A DNA stretch of 53,301 nucleotides from Schizophyllum amplum (lineage: Eukaryota > Basidiomycota > Agaricomycetes > Agaricales > Schizophyllaceae). Location of the stretch: contig VDMD01000146.1 of the NCBI GenBank assembly GCA_007026445.1, positions 1-53,301 of the forward strand. The letters are read 5' to 3'. The notes beneath the pieces are model-generated. The model was not told where the DNA came from. It made no database searches and worked only from the letters and a program-made list of their open reading frames with translations. A program made the position numbers and the translations under genes. Shown piece by piece: positions 11,551 to 24,400 of the stretch. Position 1 is the stretch's first letter. Each line of letters begins with the position of its first letter.

Positions 11551-13167
11551 CTACACCCCCTGGTCATCTACGCACGTCCTGAAGTCCTCCACGTTCGCGT
11601 ACGCCTGCACAATCTCCTGATCCAGCTTCTCCCACTTCCTCAACCGCTTCAGGCTCTTCGGGTCCAGGTCAATAACCGTCACCCGCGTCGGGTCCACCTC
11701 CCGACTGGTGTCACGCACGACCTCGGGATCTATCAAGTCCATCCGCACGATGATCGAGCAGTCCTTGAACGTCGCCGACAGCAGGTACGCCAGCAAGTAA
11801 AATCGCAAGTCTTCCGGTACCGGCGCGTTGTGGTCGAACTGGATGAAAGGGCTGAGGTACGTGTCCAGGAAGCTGCTCCAGTCCTCAATCGTCGGCTCGG
11901 GGGCTTCCAGATATTGCGAACCGACGCCGAGAGGCGATGTGGGCGGCCCAGTCGGTGAGGGCTGGAACGAGCTCGGCATCGATCCGCTGCGGGCAGGATG
12001 CGGGGAGGCCGGCGGGGAGGGGAACGAGCCCGGCATAAGCGGGCCCTCATCGTCGTCCTCGGGCATCGCGAAGAACTGCGCGAACTGCGTACGATACGCT
12101 GGGGCCATCATCTCGGTGTACTGCCATAGTCGAGAGAGCCCCTCGATGTCGAGGACGTCAAGTGAGCGCTGGAGCTTGGAAAGCGTCTTGAGCACCGGGG
12201 TGTCGATCAAGAGAGGAAGGATGGCGTCCGCAAAGATCTCGCGGGCGTCGACGTCCGCCGAGGGCACGTCTGGCGCGAGAATATTGTCCGTCTGCGTCCC
12301 AATGAGCCTGCTGAGCGGTGGAACTGAGGTTGAACCCACCTGATCAGGCAAAATCATCTTGCCCTTTACGAAGATCTTGAGATTGTTGACGGTAGCGTGG
12401 CTGCTGACCCATGCGTCCCATAAGCAGAGAATGGCGTGGCGTACGCGCGCTCTGTTGGTGGAGAAGAGGTCGAGGGGACAGTAGCCACTCGAGACGGTCT
12501 CGCCTTGTTGACGCTTCATGTGGGCGTGCATGCAGAACCTGCACGTCCGCGTCTTGATGCCGCGTGTGACGCTCGAGAGATGGGCGGAGGATGGGAGGAA
12601 TGCCCATTTAGGCTGGAAGCAGTTGAGCATGTGTGCACAGGGCTAGTCGACGGCCACTCACCTTGATTTCAACGGCTATGGTGTCCCCACCAACGAGATC
12701 GGTGGCGAGGACGCCTTTGCGACGGGTCACGTCAATCTCGTCCTTTGCGCGACGCTCTGCCGGGCGCTCAGCGTCCTTGGACTGGGCTAGCTGCTGCAGC
12801 CACGCGCGGCCGACGCGCGCGCTCTCCATACGCGGCAGATGTACGCGGGGGATGAGGCGCTCCATGCAGCGCGCCTGGTACTCGATCATCGGGTCGTCGG
12901 GCTCCTCCATCTCCTCCGCGGGCGCGAGAACGGGATTCGGAGACATGGGGGCGGGCTCCTCGTTCACGGTGCCCCCCGTGCCCGAGAGAAAGAGCGCGGG
13001 ACATTTGCGCAGGCGGAGAACGGTGCCGTCGAATTGGGGATCGGAGGGACCAGCGTAGGAAAAGACGATTGTGGCGCCGCCTTCAGAGACATATTTCCAG
13101 TCGTCGGAGAGGTGGCGGTCACGTCTGGGAGAGGGCGCTGCTGTCCGTTAATTGTCGTCGCGCTCAT
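11551..13167 (-). CDS. IPK1: Inositol-pentakisphosphate 2-kinase (apparent frameshift near the start)
   Basis: Makes inositol hexakisphosphate from inositol pentakisphosphate with ATP, mainly in the nucleus, where it supports mRNA export. Family signatures: WKYVSEGGATIVFSY and GTVLRLRK in the N-lobe; EIK joined by splicing (intron 12613-12661) to PKWAFLPSSAHL; CRFCMHAHMK; GYCPLDLFS; and near the end ATFKDCSIIVRMD with VIDLDPKSL. A disordered Pro/Ser insert lies between LMPGSFPSPP and LEAPEPTIEDW. The ATG at 13165-13167 reads MSATTINGQQ... to TSP, but DDWKYVSEGG continues in another frame at about 13105. Either one base is missing there, or the true start is upstream (13231 or 13255) with an extra intron. 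The rest of the gene is intact. Confidence 0.88.
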
Positions 13168-13529
13168 GGTGCTGGAAGATGAGGGAATAGCCAACGCTGC
13201 GGGCCGGAAACAGCGGATCCTTTGTACAGCCATGCCGACAGGGGAAATCTCCCATGGCGCGGATGAGTGCTAAACGAGGCGGCGGCGTACAGACTGAGGG
13301 CGCAGGAAGGAGGATCGGCGGCGAGAGAGCGCGCGCGATGACGGCGTCAAGAAGGCGTCTGATGCGAGTCCGGCATCAGCGGCTTGGCGCGCAGTCGTCC
13401 CCGGGGGGCGTGACTCTCGTGTCCAGAACCACCACCACCTCTCTCCCCGCCTCTTGTTTCTTTTCTGATTCGTTACCGAGCGGACGACGACAATTACGAC
13501 CGGGGACCCCACTCTACCGCCCCCACACT
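13168..13529. promoter_or_regulatory. Divergent promoter, IPK1/Tag1-like
   Basis: A 362-bp region between start codons of divergent genes. It must carry the 5' signals of both. No TATA box was recognised. Upstream exon sequence of IPK1 may lie in its left part. Confidence 0.45.
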
Positions 13530-15460
13530 ATGTCGCGCAGTACGTCGGAAGATGGCAGCGTCAGCCCATCCCGAATAGACAAGGGCAAAGCTCGCGCCAC
13601 CGAGCCCTCCGAGCGCACTCCCCTCCTCCACGCCGCCCACACACCCCCCGAGTACGACTCCGAGCTCGACCAACTACACCCCCATCCGCCACTGTGGCGC
13701 CAGCTCTGCGTCCGCTTCGCCTACCTCCTCGCACTCACCCTCCTCCTCTGCGCGCTCGCATTCGGCGTCTTCGCGGCCGTCGCCTGGTCCTACGCCGCGC
13801 GCGCACAGCGTGTCTCGCCCGATGACGTTCTGAACCGCGGGCTCGTGTTCCGCGGCCCGCACCGAGTGGACGTGCTCAACGTCACCGACGCGGGTGCGAT
13901 GTACGTCGACGTCGAGCTTAGCGTGGGCGTGGATGTCGGCGCCGTGATGGACGTGAACAGCGATCCGGACGACAACATCCTCGATCGCACGTGGAAGTCC
14001 CTCGGCCGCTGGGGCGTCAAGCGGCTGGACCGAGTGTCGGTAGAGATGGGCAGGCTCAGCCTTGCGGACGGAGATGTCGTGCTGGGCACCCTGGATATCC
14101 CACCCATCGAGCTCCCGCTCACCACGAATCCACCGCGGGGCACAGCGTGGCTTACCACGATGACGACCCGAGTGTTCGTCCAGCCAACCAACAAGACAAT
14201 GGACCTCGTGCACTTTGCGCGCAAGTCGTGGAAGGACGGCTTCATCCGCCTGCATGTCGACGTCGACACCGTCGTCGTCTCGGGTGGCACAGTACGCGAT
14301 CCAAGCTGGCGGCGGCGGGTGCATCAGGAGCTGAACGACGTCTCCGCGGACATGAAGATTGAAGGTGCGCTCGTCAGCGCAGCGCTTGCTTCGCATTGGA
14401 CTGAGGCGCTGCAGTTCCCGCTGTTCCTGGCCTCCCGAATCCCGGGCACAATTTCCCGCCTGTTTCTGAGTTGATTACCCTTAAGGATTTCAGCGTCGCG
14501 TCGGGGCCCGCGAACCTCCTGCTCTCCGCAGAGGCGACCATCGTGGATCCGGCACCGGATACGTTCAATATCACGACCCCCGCACTTCCCTTCTTTGTTT
14601 CCCTGCCCAGGCTTGACGGTCCCCCCTTCGAAATCGCCTCCATCTCTACCGCACCCTTCACCCTCACCCATCCGAACATTACGTTACATATCTCTGGGAA
14701 CGTCCTGCCTCTGACGCCGGACGCCACGCACGGCGTTCTCTCAGAGTTCCTCACCCGTTACCTCTCTGCCCGGCCGAATCCCATCATCATCTCTACTCCC
14801 CTCCTACTCAACTATACCCTGGAAACAGACTTTCCCGCCCCCGACCCCAAGCCCCGCGTCCTGCGCAACGTCACCATCCACGACATGCGCATCAAGCCCG
14901 TCGGCACTACGTTCTATGCCAGTGGTACAGTCTACGCGCGCGTAGTGCTGCCACGAGGCGTCGACGTCGACCTGAATGTGTCGCGGTACTGCCCGATGTC
15001 ATCATTTTCGACGGCGAGGTTCCGGACGACGTCGACAACGACCATGGGCTGCCGGATCCGCTACCTGAACGCGCGTTTGGGCGGCTGCAGCCAGAGGACT
15101 GGATCCCTGCAGACAGCACGCCCGACGACAAGGGCGAAGGCGAGGAAGATGAAGGCAGTGCGCTCGCGGTTCGCGCGGAAATCGTTGACGTCCCTCTGGA
15201 GGTGCTCCCGGGACGGCAGAAGGAGTTTAGCAATTTTGTCAGTAAGGTGCGTGTTTCGGTTTGCGTCGATAAACATGCAAGCAGGCACTCAATAGAGGGC
15301 AGGTCATCTTTGGCACCGGCGGTGCGACAGCGGGCATACTGGGAACGACGGCTGTTGGTGTCTCCGTCCATGGTTTACCGGTCATGGACGACGGCAAGCA
15401 AAGCGAGATGAACCTTCGCGGCCTCCATTCAGAGGGAATGTGAAGGTCGGGAAGAAGTGA
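13530..15460 (+). CDS. Vacuolar Tag1/DUF3712-like membrane protein (two apparent frameshifts)
   Basis: Type II membrane protein resembling fungal DUF3712 proteins such as yeast vacuolar Tag1, which acts in ending autophagy. About 60 cytosolic residues carry ERTPLL at 28-33, an acidic dileucine signal of the AP-3 vacuolar sorting type. One membrane helix follows at about 61-90, then a long beta-rich lumenal part with N-glycosylation sites (NVT, NKT, NIT, NVS). Introns: 14365-14413 (MKIEG to VPAVPGLP) and about 15247-15302. The frame breaks at 14985, where NVSR should run into VLPDVIIFDGEVP. It breaks again at 15425, where LRGL should run into PFRGNVKVGKK and a stop at 15458-15460. Each is repaired by one base in a G or C run. 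Family assignment is by overall layout and motifs; the precise function is inferred. Confidence 0.7.
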
Positions 15461-15879
15461 GGTGGCATGATGACGAACGTTCGGAGGAGATCTACACGAT
15501 TTACGAGCTGTATTACATGTACTATAGACCGCCCAACTGATGCGTCCTCCTGTTCAACCGACGCGTGATTTGCTCAACTTGCAAGGAAGAACACCAGGGC
15601 CCTGAATATGTTACCTGAGTGAGCTATGTCGAAGGGGTCCAAGAGGGCCCGTTTAACTTGGACAGAAAGAGGAGCTCTATCCCCGTTAGGACACCCTTGT
15701 CGGCCGAAAAAGGAGATATTGGAAAAAGTAGATCCCTTATGTGGCGATCCCCAAAGGTCAACCTGTCCGATTGTTGATGTCAGGCGATGTCAGGGGACCG
15801 ATGAGCAAATAGTCAGGCAAAAAGGGAGGGCAGCTGGTGACGCAGTGGTGAGCAGAACACGACCCTTCTTCCTTCTCCC
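15461..15879. other. Intergenic region before the Zn2Cys6 gene
   Basis: About 420 bp without recognisable coding sequence. It holds the 3' UTR of the Tag1-like gene and the promoter of the next gene. No TATA box was identified. Confidence 0.5.
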
Positions 15880-17428
15880 ATGTTCTCGCCAGTCTATCCT
15901 TCGGAGCCCTCGGGGCCAGCGGATATTCTGCTGCACCGGGAGGACAGCCTGCTACACCATAAAAGTCAGCTACATCGGGAAGCCGGCGGCGCGGGAAGCC
16001 AGCTGGATTTTGAGGCGGCGGTGGCGGCGATGATGGAGCAGCCGGAGCCGGCGCACCAGCAGACAGTGCCGCCGGGGTGGTATCCTCTTGCGCAGGCGCA
16101 GGATCCGCTTCATCAGCACTATGGTCAGCAGTCTGCAGGTGCTCAGGCCCAGGCCTCGACGGCGATGCGCAGCGGCACAATGCAGGGGCTGGAGGCCGCG
16201 GAGATGACCGAGGAGCCTCCAACTGGCGGCGCACTCGTCGAAGCCCTCATGGCGAGCCCGAGCTTGCAAGCGACCAGACAACGTACCGCCCAGGCATGTG
16301 AGAAGTGTCGCGAACGGAAAGCGAGTGCGTGACCATCCCTAGCCGTCGCGTTCGATGTGCTGATCCATCCTGTGGCAGAGTGTTCCGGTGGCCGCCCTGT
16401 CTGCGAGCGATGCGCGAAGCGGGGGGCTCATTTGCCACTACGCGCAGACCGGGAACAGGAGACACCTGCCGCAGCTTCAAGTGAAGCTGCCCGCGCAGCC
16501 GCGCTCCTCGTCAGAGCTGCTCACCCCGGCGAAAGGGCGCCCCAAGATGCAGCGGAAGCCTCCGCAGCCCCGTCAGCAATTAGGGCGGACGTACTCGCAC
16601 TCACAGCCGTGCTCGCCGGTCAGTGAGACCACTGCCTTCTCCTGGATGCCGTCCGCGCCGGAGTCCGCCGAAAACGGTGGTTCTATGCGCAATCATTATG
16701 CGCTACTGGAACAGCGGGAGGCGTGGCGAGCGATGGAGCATTCGTACCTGGCTGGTACACTGAACGCGACAATGGGCTTGCACCATGCGATGGTCGGGCC
16801 GCCGCACACCCAGGAAGAGCATGGAGGAGGCTTTACAGTCACGGATTTCCCCCCAGCACAAGCTTTTCTAGAGACAGAGCAGCACGAATTCAACTTCCAG
16901 CCGGAACACTGGGCCGGCTTGGATGGCAGCGATGGCGGATGGACCGAGTACGTTCATTTTGGTAGACGGCGCATATTACCAGAACGTTAATCAATGGTCT
17001 TTGGAAGGTTCTCGGAGCCTCCATCGGCAACGCGGTCAGAGTTCAGCCCAGCCGAGGACCTCGAGCCGCTCTCGAGGCCATGGTCGACGTCGCAGGCGCC
17101 TCCGATGGCTGCTCTGGTGCCGCCCAGCGCCGGCTTCCAGTTTGATGACCAGCAACTCCTGCAGCTGGAATCCCACAGCAATCTACTAGCGCAAGAGGGG
17201 TTGCAGATGCCGTCGGACTGGTTGGCTATGCACCACCCCTCGGAGCAGCACCAGGACGGGCAGGAAGCGCAGAACAAGGTGCCGCTGATGTACCCAACGC
17301 CCAGTATGCCGATGGATTTGTCGGACTTGATGAAGGACACTGTACTTGGGCTTGAGGGGGCGGTAGAAGACGAACTCTTCGGTCATGATACGCCTACGGA
17401 GGGAGGATTATTTGGCGCTGTAGTGTAG
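15880..17428 (+). CDS. Zn2Cys6 fungal transcription factor (apparent frameshift in the zinc cluster)
   Basis: A nuclear regulator with one Gal4-type binuclear zinc cluster at about residues 141-172: ACEKCRERKA, then after the intron at 16325-16378, KCSGGRPVCERCAKRG and LICHYA. Six cysteines with standard spacing are present only if one G is removed from the G6 run at 16421-16426; as written, the sixth Cys falls in another frame. The long tail is Gln, Pro and His rich without a recognised middle homology region, and a second intron (16948-17007) joins GGWTE to FSEPPSATR. The protein ends GLFGAVV at 17428. The N-terminal 140 residues are also low complexity. The ATG at 15880 is the first in frame. 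Target genes cannot be inferred. Confidence 0.8.
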
Positions 17429-17799
17429 ATGTTAGGACTTTCTAGTTTAGCGACCGGTCGGACTTTGCCTGGTAATGTGAGTTGCGCGATCAGCAGATAT
17501 TCTTCATATATGGGGAGAATATTAGTAGGCGAACTTGTGTGACCTCAACGCGAGCAGGAGTGCCATGGTCGAGGCGGTGAGCGTGGGGAAGACGCGAGTG
17601 TCACATTCCCGTGATCGTTCATTCACGCGCCTGCAAATTAGTCCGGACCGATATCCGAGCCCGCGGGGTTGACTCCTGCTCTCTTGTTCTCCAGGCTCGC
17701 TTGAGACAGGCCTTGTTCGCTGACCTCCACCATCTAACGACAACGGGAATCTATCGACACATATAACGCGCTGCTTTACTCTTGAATAATTCTACCACC
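17429..17799. other. Intergenic region upstream of FAN1
   Basis: A 371-bp spacer. A TATAA sequence at 17762-17766 lies only 34 nt before the FAN1 ATG, so it would leave almost no leader and may be fortuitous. No other feature was recognised. Confidence 0.45.
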
Positions 17800-20700
17800 A
17801 TGCCTCTCCGCGTTACCTGGCAAGCCATCTTCGGCGAGGGATATACGACCGTCGAAAATAACGAAGAAGTTCTCGAGGGTCTTGACGATGCGCAACATCC
17901 GGACGCTGAGGAAGGACCCCGATCTGATAACGATAATCCGTCGCTATACGTGCACGCGTTCGAAAGTGCGTTGGACTGCGATCCCTGCTGGTGCTTTGGC
18001 TGACCGAGATTGCTCGACAGCGATGATGAAGGCTATACTGGTGCATGAGTCGCATCTGCTGAGCGAGTCGGAGCTGGAGGCCATCCAACACTTCGTTCAT
18101 CTTCCGTGTGCGTGCTGAGTCGTGACACTCGGGGTGAAGATTGACACAAAATCGTAGACCCCGCGCGCTACACACTCGTCCGCTTAGTCCTGAGAAAGCC
18201 CGGCGCCTGGCATCCCATGAGCAGTATGCAGACCTTTGTGCGTGAGATTGGGGAGGAGGGCGTCGTCATGGCCTTCGACGAGCTCTGCAAGAAACTTGTC
18301 TCTCCGGAAGGACCATCCCCCTCTCAACCATTGACACAAGCCCAAGTAGACAGTGAAGGACACGCGACGCTCAGCGACTGGCAACCAACACAAGCAAGGC
18401 CCTCGCAGTCTGCTTCTGCGGACCCCTCGTCGTCGAAGGTCCCAGCGGACGCAGATATCATTGACCTGACGCTGGACGAGGAAGAGGATGCGGGTGGCGC
18501 CTGCGGGCAGGCTGCTGATCCCGCAAATCTTAACCTCAGCTTCTTTTGTCAGAACGAAGAAGACATGGACCTGGACGACATTTTGAACCGCTTACAGGCA
18601 GCACAACTGAAGGTGCTCATGAAGCAGATGAAAGCAAAGGAGCAGGTGACGAAGGTGGGCTCTTCGCGATGTAGCCTTGGCAAAAATCACTGATCGCGCA
18701 CCGTAGAAGGAGGACATGATCAAGTCACTCAAGCGCGCGGCGTGCAACCAGAAGCTGCTGAACTTTGCATCTGTGTTTGCGCCCAAGGGCAAGAAGCCAA
18801 CTGGCGCGCTAAAGACGCAAGAGACCGTGCTGAAGAAATTCGCTCTGAAGGAGTTGGGGACCTGCTTGAGGGTGAACGTCGATTTCATTCGATTTGTACG
18901 TCGGATGCATATCATTTTTTACCGCAGGTGGGCTTGACCTTGCTTCTCATGACATTCGCTCATTCGCTGAATTACCACAGCACAGAGCTGCCCACCCGCC
19001 TCCTACTGCCCGCACTCTTGTCGAGCTTTCGCATACGGTCGTACCCGGACATAGGACCCATTACCCGAGACGGCGATATTTGGACGTCTCGGCAGTTGTT
19101 TCTCGAATACGAGGACGCACTGCTACTCCAGGCGGAGTACGAGGAGCTTATGGGCGGCGGAGACCAAACCACGCTCGATACCACCAACCGCTTCGTGACC
19201 GCCGGATCTGCCTTGCTCAGACCCGCGACCCCGGCACCGAGTGGTACAAAGCGGAAGAGGGACAAGTCCGTTGCAGATGACCCGCCGGAGTCGCCGCTCT
19301 CTTTGAAGCGCGCGAACCAGATAGAGGAGGTGTTCGACAAGCTGGTGTATCGCAAGTGGAGGACGTTTGTGAAGCGGAAGCGGAAGCGAACGGAGGTGCG
19401 TGCCGCAGGACTGGAGCGGTTCGAGGCGGGTATGTATCCTCAGCACTTTATGCTGAACAACTGCGACCGCTCACGGATATGGGTACAGGTTACATCTACA
19501 CACGCCTGGTGTACAAGGCGGCGCATGCTTTTGGCATGCTGAAGATGTACGAGAAGGAGCTGGAGATTTTGGACGCGCTGCTGAAGCAGCGGTTCTGGCG
19601 CCGGGGGAAAGTGGCAGACTGGTATCAGCGGCAAGCTTTGATTCAGATGAATCATCTGTGCAGTGCGTCAGAGGACAAGGCTGAGCGTGCGGCGCACAAG
19701 GAAGCGATGAGAGAGTGCGCCAGGGCTACGCTGCTTGCGGCGCTGGATGACAAGGACGTCGGTGACGGTGCGTGACTTTCCTGCTCTGATTCATATTCTG
19801 AGGAGCTGATGACGTGGGCAGTGTACCGTCCCGGCCTTCTGCACCGTCTGCAGCGGTTGGAGAAGTTGTTGAAGATGGATTCGAGTATCTCAGAGCCGCT
19901 GGGGCGCCCCAAGGAGGTCTTCGTGGCCGCTACGAGGATACACAAGCCGGTTGGAGAGGATGGCCTCCCGCTCTCTCCTGGGAAGGAGAATATCTGCACC
20001 CTGACACAAATGTGGCGAGATCCGGACGTGAGACTGGACGAGGAGGAGGTATGCAACTGGTGAACATTGAATCTCCTGTTTACTTATATCCGTTGTCAGC
20101 CACCTGCCGCCATCCGCAAAGCTATGGGCAAGTCGATTTGGAAAGGGCGAGATGACAAGCAGGTCAACGTCGAGACGGTCGCGCTGGAGCGTTATGAATC
20201 CTTGGGCTATAAGGGGTACGCTGGAAAATACTAGCATCGAATGCTCGCATCTAACAGTTGTTTCCACAGGTTCCACGCGGAAACTCGGATTTTGACAACG
20301 TTATTTGCGTTGCTGTTTTGGGACGTTCTGTTCGCGCGGGTACCAGGCGTATTCGTGACCGAGTTCCAGACTGCTCCGCTAGACCTGGCGGAGGACACGT
20401 TCTATGATGCTCGGAAGGAGCTGATAGAAAAGCGGTTGGCAGAAGTGGAAGCGGGCGAGGCGAAGACGATTCTGCAGCGGAATGATAAGTTCTATCGCGA
20501 CACCAAGACGTTCTGCATCGGCGTCTCTTGGGCGACCTGCAGCTCGGAGGACCTGGAGGAGATTGTGGAGGTACGCACTCACAAACGTTTGAAGGGTGTG
20601 ATATTAACGTCGTTGGGCAGTGCATGGGCGGCCACGCGTTGCGACATATTTGCCTTCTGTTCTGTCAGGATTATGCTGGGCGGTGTGGTGGCGTGCCAGA

Positions 20701-21014
20701 CCTTATCGTCTGGAAGATGACGGGCGATGACCGGTGCAAATTCGTCGAGGTGAAGGGTCCTGGGGACAGGGCGTCGGACGCGCAGAAGGTGGGTGCTGGA
20801 CAGCATCTTATGGCATACACTTTCTCATCATGCTTCACAGCTGTGGTTTGACTCGTTGCTGAGGGCCAGGGTACCCGTTGACCTGTGCCACGTCACGGAC
20901 GCGATCGCGGAGGCCCCGTCGTCGGGTGTGAAGCGCAAGCGATCAAGGAAGGAGAAGGACGTCGACGCGGCTGATGGCGGGCCGTCGACACCAAAGCGAC
21001 GTGCTAGCGGATGA
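17800..21014 (+). CDS. FAN1: Fanconi-associated nuclease 1 homologue (FAN1, VRR-NUC)
   Basis: Structure-specific 5' flap endo/exonuclease acting in nuclear interstrand crosslink repair. About ten short introns removed give roughly 900 residues in one frame. In order: an N-terminal helical part (SLYVHAFE, ESHLLSESELEAI, RYTLVRLVLRKPGAWHP); a linker; a SAP-like segment (DLDDILNRLQAAQLKVLM ... KKEDMIKSLKRA); a TPR-like part (RLVYKAAHAFGMLKMYEKEL, KQRFWRRGKVADWYQRQAL); and the VRR-NUC domain with GFHAETRILTTLFALLFWD, VPGVFVTEFQTAPLDL, GGVPDLIVW and FVEVKGPGDRASDAQK. The Glu of HAE, Asp of VPD, and Glu and Lys of EVK are the expected metal-binding and catalytic residues. The C-terminus is Lys/Arg rich (KRKRSRKEK). 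The gene sits 447 bp before a flippase gene in the same direction, an order repeated in mirror image at 31.7-41.9 kb. Confidence 0.93.
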
Positions 21015-21461
21015 AGAGAGGGTTTTCTTCGCGTCGCACGCCCTCCCCCGTCGGCAATCGGCTCACGGTTCAACGTGGCTATGTGCTTGTGCTCTTCCGA
21101 TTGTCGGCTTGTCCCCGGCAATTCCTACTCGATATTCATACTGATGTATCGCTGTTTCTTTCCTTGCAACGTCGTTACTGCTGTGTATGTACAAGTCTGT
21201 ATGCTAGGCGCGCCTACGTCCATATACGCGATGAGCGGAATAGAAAAGTGAAACGGAGTCTAAGGCAGAGGTTCCGGCAATGGCGCGTGTCTCGGTGACG
21301 CGTGCGCGGTGACACATTCGGCGTGACCAGTTAGCGCCGGTTGGCGGGGATCATTGTCGCGAATTATTCATCAGGTTTACGGCTTGATCCCCACGTCCAT
21401 CTCAGACTCTCGCTGCTGCACGCCGTCCAGCGCTGGCCCAGACTAGCCCGCGAGCTCAGCG
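21015..21461. other. Spacer between FAN1 and flippase A
   Basis: A 447-bp region with the 3' UTR of FAN1 and the promoter of the flippase gene. No recognisable coding sequence or TATA box was seen. Confidence 0.5.
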
Positions 21462-24400
21462 ATGAGCAAGCAGTCAAACACCCTATCCGTTTGGCGGGAG
21501 CGTCTCTCCATCGAGCGCCTCTTTAGTCCAAAGCAGCGGCGCGTCGAACCCCGGACCGTATTCGTTCACGAGGCCCTCCCCAAGGACTTTCACGACCACC
21601 GCGGACGCGTGCTCAAGCAGCATGTCTACACCCCAACCAGATCATCAGCAGCAAGTACACCCTCATCACCTTCCTCCCGCGCAACCTCCTTGAGCAGTTC
21701 CGACGAATCGCGAACCTGTACGCCCCTTGTTCTCCTCCCTATTCCCGCTAACCGCTCCCCCAGCTTCTTCCTCGGTATCGCCATCATTCAGTTCTTCCCC
21801 GAGTTCTCCACCATCACCCCATAGTCGCGATCTTGCCCCTCATCATTATTGTTGTGGTGACTGCCCTCAAGGACGGGTATGAGGACTACAAGCGGCATGT
21901 CTCGGACAGGAGCGTCAACCAGAGCAAGGTCACCGTTCTGTCAGGGGGCGACTGGACAAATCCGAACGCCATGAAGCGCAAACAGAAGACGTTCGTCCGG
22001 CGACTCATCCCGAACCAGCTACCCGGGAGGAAACGGCGGGACTTGGAGGGCGCGGTCGATGACCCCCATGTGCCCCATTGGAAGACGGAGCTGTGGGAAG
22101 ACGTGCGCGTTGGCGACTTCGTCAAGATCACAGACGGCGAAGCCATACCAGCTGATGTGCTCATATGCTCGACTTCGGAAGACGGCAATGTCGCATACGT
22201 GGAAACGAAGAACCTGGACGGCGAGACGAATCTCAAGTCACGCAACGCTGTTGCTTCGCTCACGCACATTCGCACGGCGGAGGACTGCGCCAACCCGGAA
22301 AACAAGTTCAGCGTGGAATGTGACCGGCCCGACATGAACATGTACCGTATCAACGCCGCTGTATCGCAATGGGGCATGAAGTCTGCGGTGGACTTGGCGA
22401 ATGTGCTTTTGCGTGGGACTGTTCTCAAAAACACCGAGTGGGCGGTTGGTGTCGTCTTGTTCACTGGCGTAGACACCAAGATTGTGTTGAACGCCGGGTT
22501 GACGCCAAGTAAGCGGTCAAAAATCGAGCGGCAGATGAACAGTCAAGTGTGAGTTTGCCTTCGTATGTGCGGAATAGCGACTAACCCGCCCTCAGCCTCG
22601 TCAACTTGGCCCTTCTCGGCGTTATGTCTGTTGTTTGTGGCATCGTGGACTCTGTATTGGAGCAGAAGTATTACCCTCTCGGTGCACCGTGGTTGTACGG
22701 CGACGACCAAAACGACGACAATCCGAGCATCAATGGCTTGATCACTTGGGCCTTTGCGCTCTTGACGTGCGTCGCCTGTGCCAAAGAATAATCTTTGGGA
22801 CTGACATTGCCTAGCTTCCAGATCATTATCCCTATATCCCTGTACATCTCGCTTGAAGTAGTGCGGACGTTACAGGCGGCTTGGATCTACTTGGACGATG
22901 ATATTCGGCACGGCCCGACCGGCCAGCGCACTGTCGCTCGCTCCTGGAATTTGGCGGACGACCTTGGTCAAATCGAGTACATCTTCTCCGACAAGACAGG
23001 GACTCTCACGCAGGTGATATCTCCTACCATCTTCTTCCTGACCGCGAACTTACGGCCTTTCAGAATGTCATGGTCTTTAGGGAATGCACTATAGGCGGGC
23101 GATGCTACACCGGAGATGAGGACTCAGAGGTCAATGAGCCGATCGCTGCGGCTAAACTGTCTTCTTCGTCGGAGGCTCTTCCCCAGCTAAAGACGAACAT
23201 TCCTCACTTCAAAGATGCTGTGCTGCAAAGCGATCTCGACGCCGCCTTTTCGGACAAGCCCGACCCTGCGGATGCGGCACATGCTCGTATGCTCAACGGC
23301 TTCCTCTCCTGCTTGTCCCTCTGCCACACGGTTATCGCGGCGCACGACAAGGAGACTGACCAGATCGAGTACAAAGCCCAATCGCCTGACGAGGCAGCCC
23401 TCGTGCAAGCCGCCGCAGACATCGGTTACATCTTCCTCGGACAAGAAAAAGGGGTGCTCACGTTGCAAACACCGTCGTCCATCGAGCGGTACGAGTTGTT
23501 GAATGTGCTCGAGTTTACCAGTGCCCGGAAGCGGATGAGCGTGGTCCTGCGCAAGCTCGACGACGACGACGGCAGGCTCTTCCTCTTCACGAAGGGCGCC
23601 GACAATGTCATCTTCGAACGCCTGCGGCCGGGTGCTGACGACATGAAGACTACCACGGAGGATCATCTCTCTGAGTTCGCCCGGCACGGTCTTCGGACGC
23701 TGACGCTGGCCTACAAGGTCATCCGCGGTACGTCGGCTTCGTGCGTCGCGCGTAGGACGATACTCACATGCCTGCAGAGGAGGACTACGTGGCTTGGAGC
23801 GATCGTTACCACAACGCTTCGGTGGCTATGGAGGAGCGTGAGGAGAAGATCGAAGCGGTTTGCGAAGAACTGGAGACTGACCTTCGTCTTCTGGGCGCGA
23901 CGGCCGTGGAAGATCGCTTGCAAGACGAGGTTCCGGAGACAATTGCCGACCTCAAGCGTGGTGGAATCAAGATCTGGGTCGCCACTGGGGACAAGCTGGA
24001 GACAGCCATCGGTATGTGTTCCTCTTGCGAAAAACGAAAGAAAACATGCTGATGCGCTTTACAGCCATCGGCCGCAGCACCAATCTCATCGGCGAGGAAT
24101 CGAATATCATTGTCGTGCGCGGCGGGAACCCCAATGGGCGTCCTGTGAGGCAACAAATGCACGCCGCGATAGAGACGTTCTTCCCGGGTCAGGTCAACGA
24201 TGAAGAACGGTCGGAACTGGAGAAGACTGGGGAGGCAGGTATGCCGCCATTGCGCCGTATCAATACCGGTGTATCGTCAATCGTTGGCCCCGAAAATGGT
24301 GACCGTCCAGGTGGCTTCATCCTGGTCATCGACGGCTCTGCTTTGCATGACGTGGGTTTCCCGTCTCGCAATTCTCAGCCGTGCGTACTGATATCTTCGT

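Noticed and set aside
13674..14396. 240-residue open frame on - opposite the Tag1-like gene
   Set aside because: Rich in His, Arg, Glu and Asp from antisense of coding DNA; the + strand gene explains the region.
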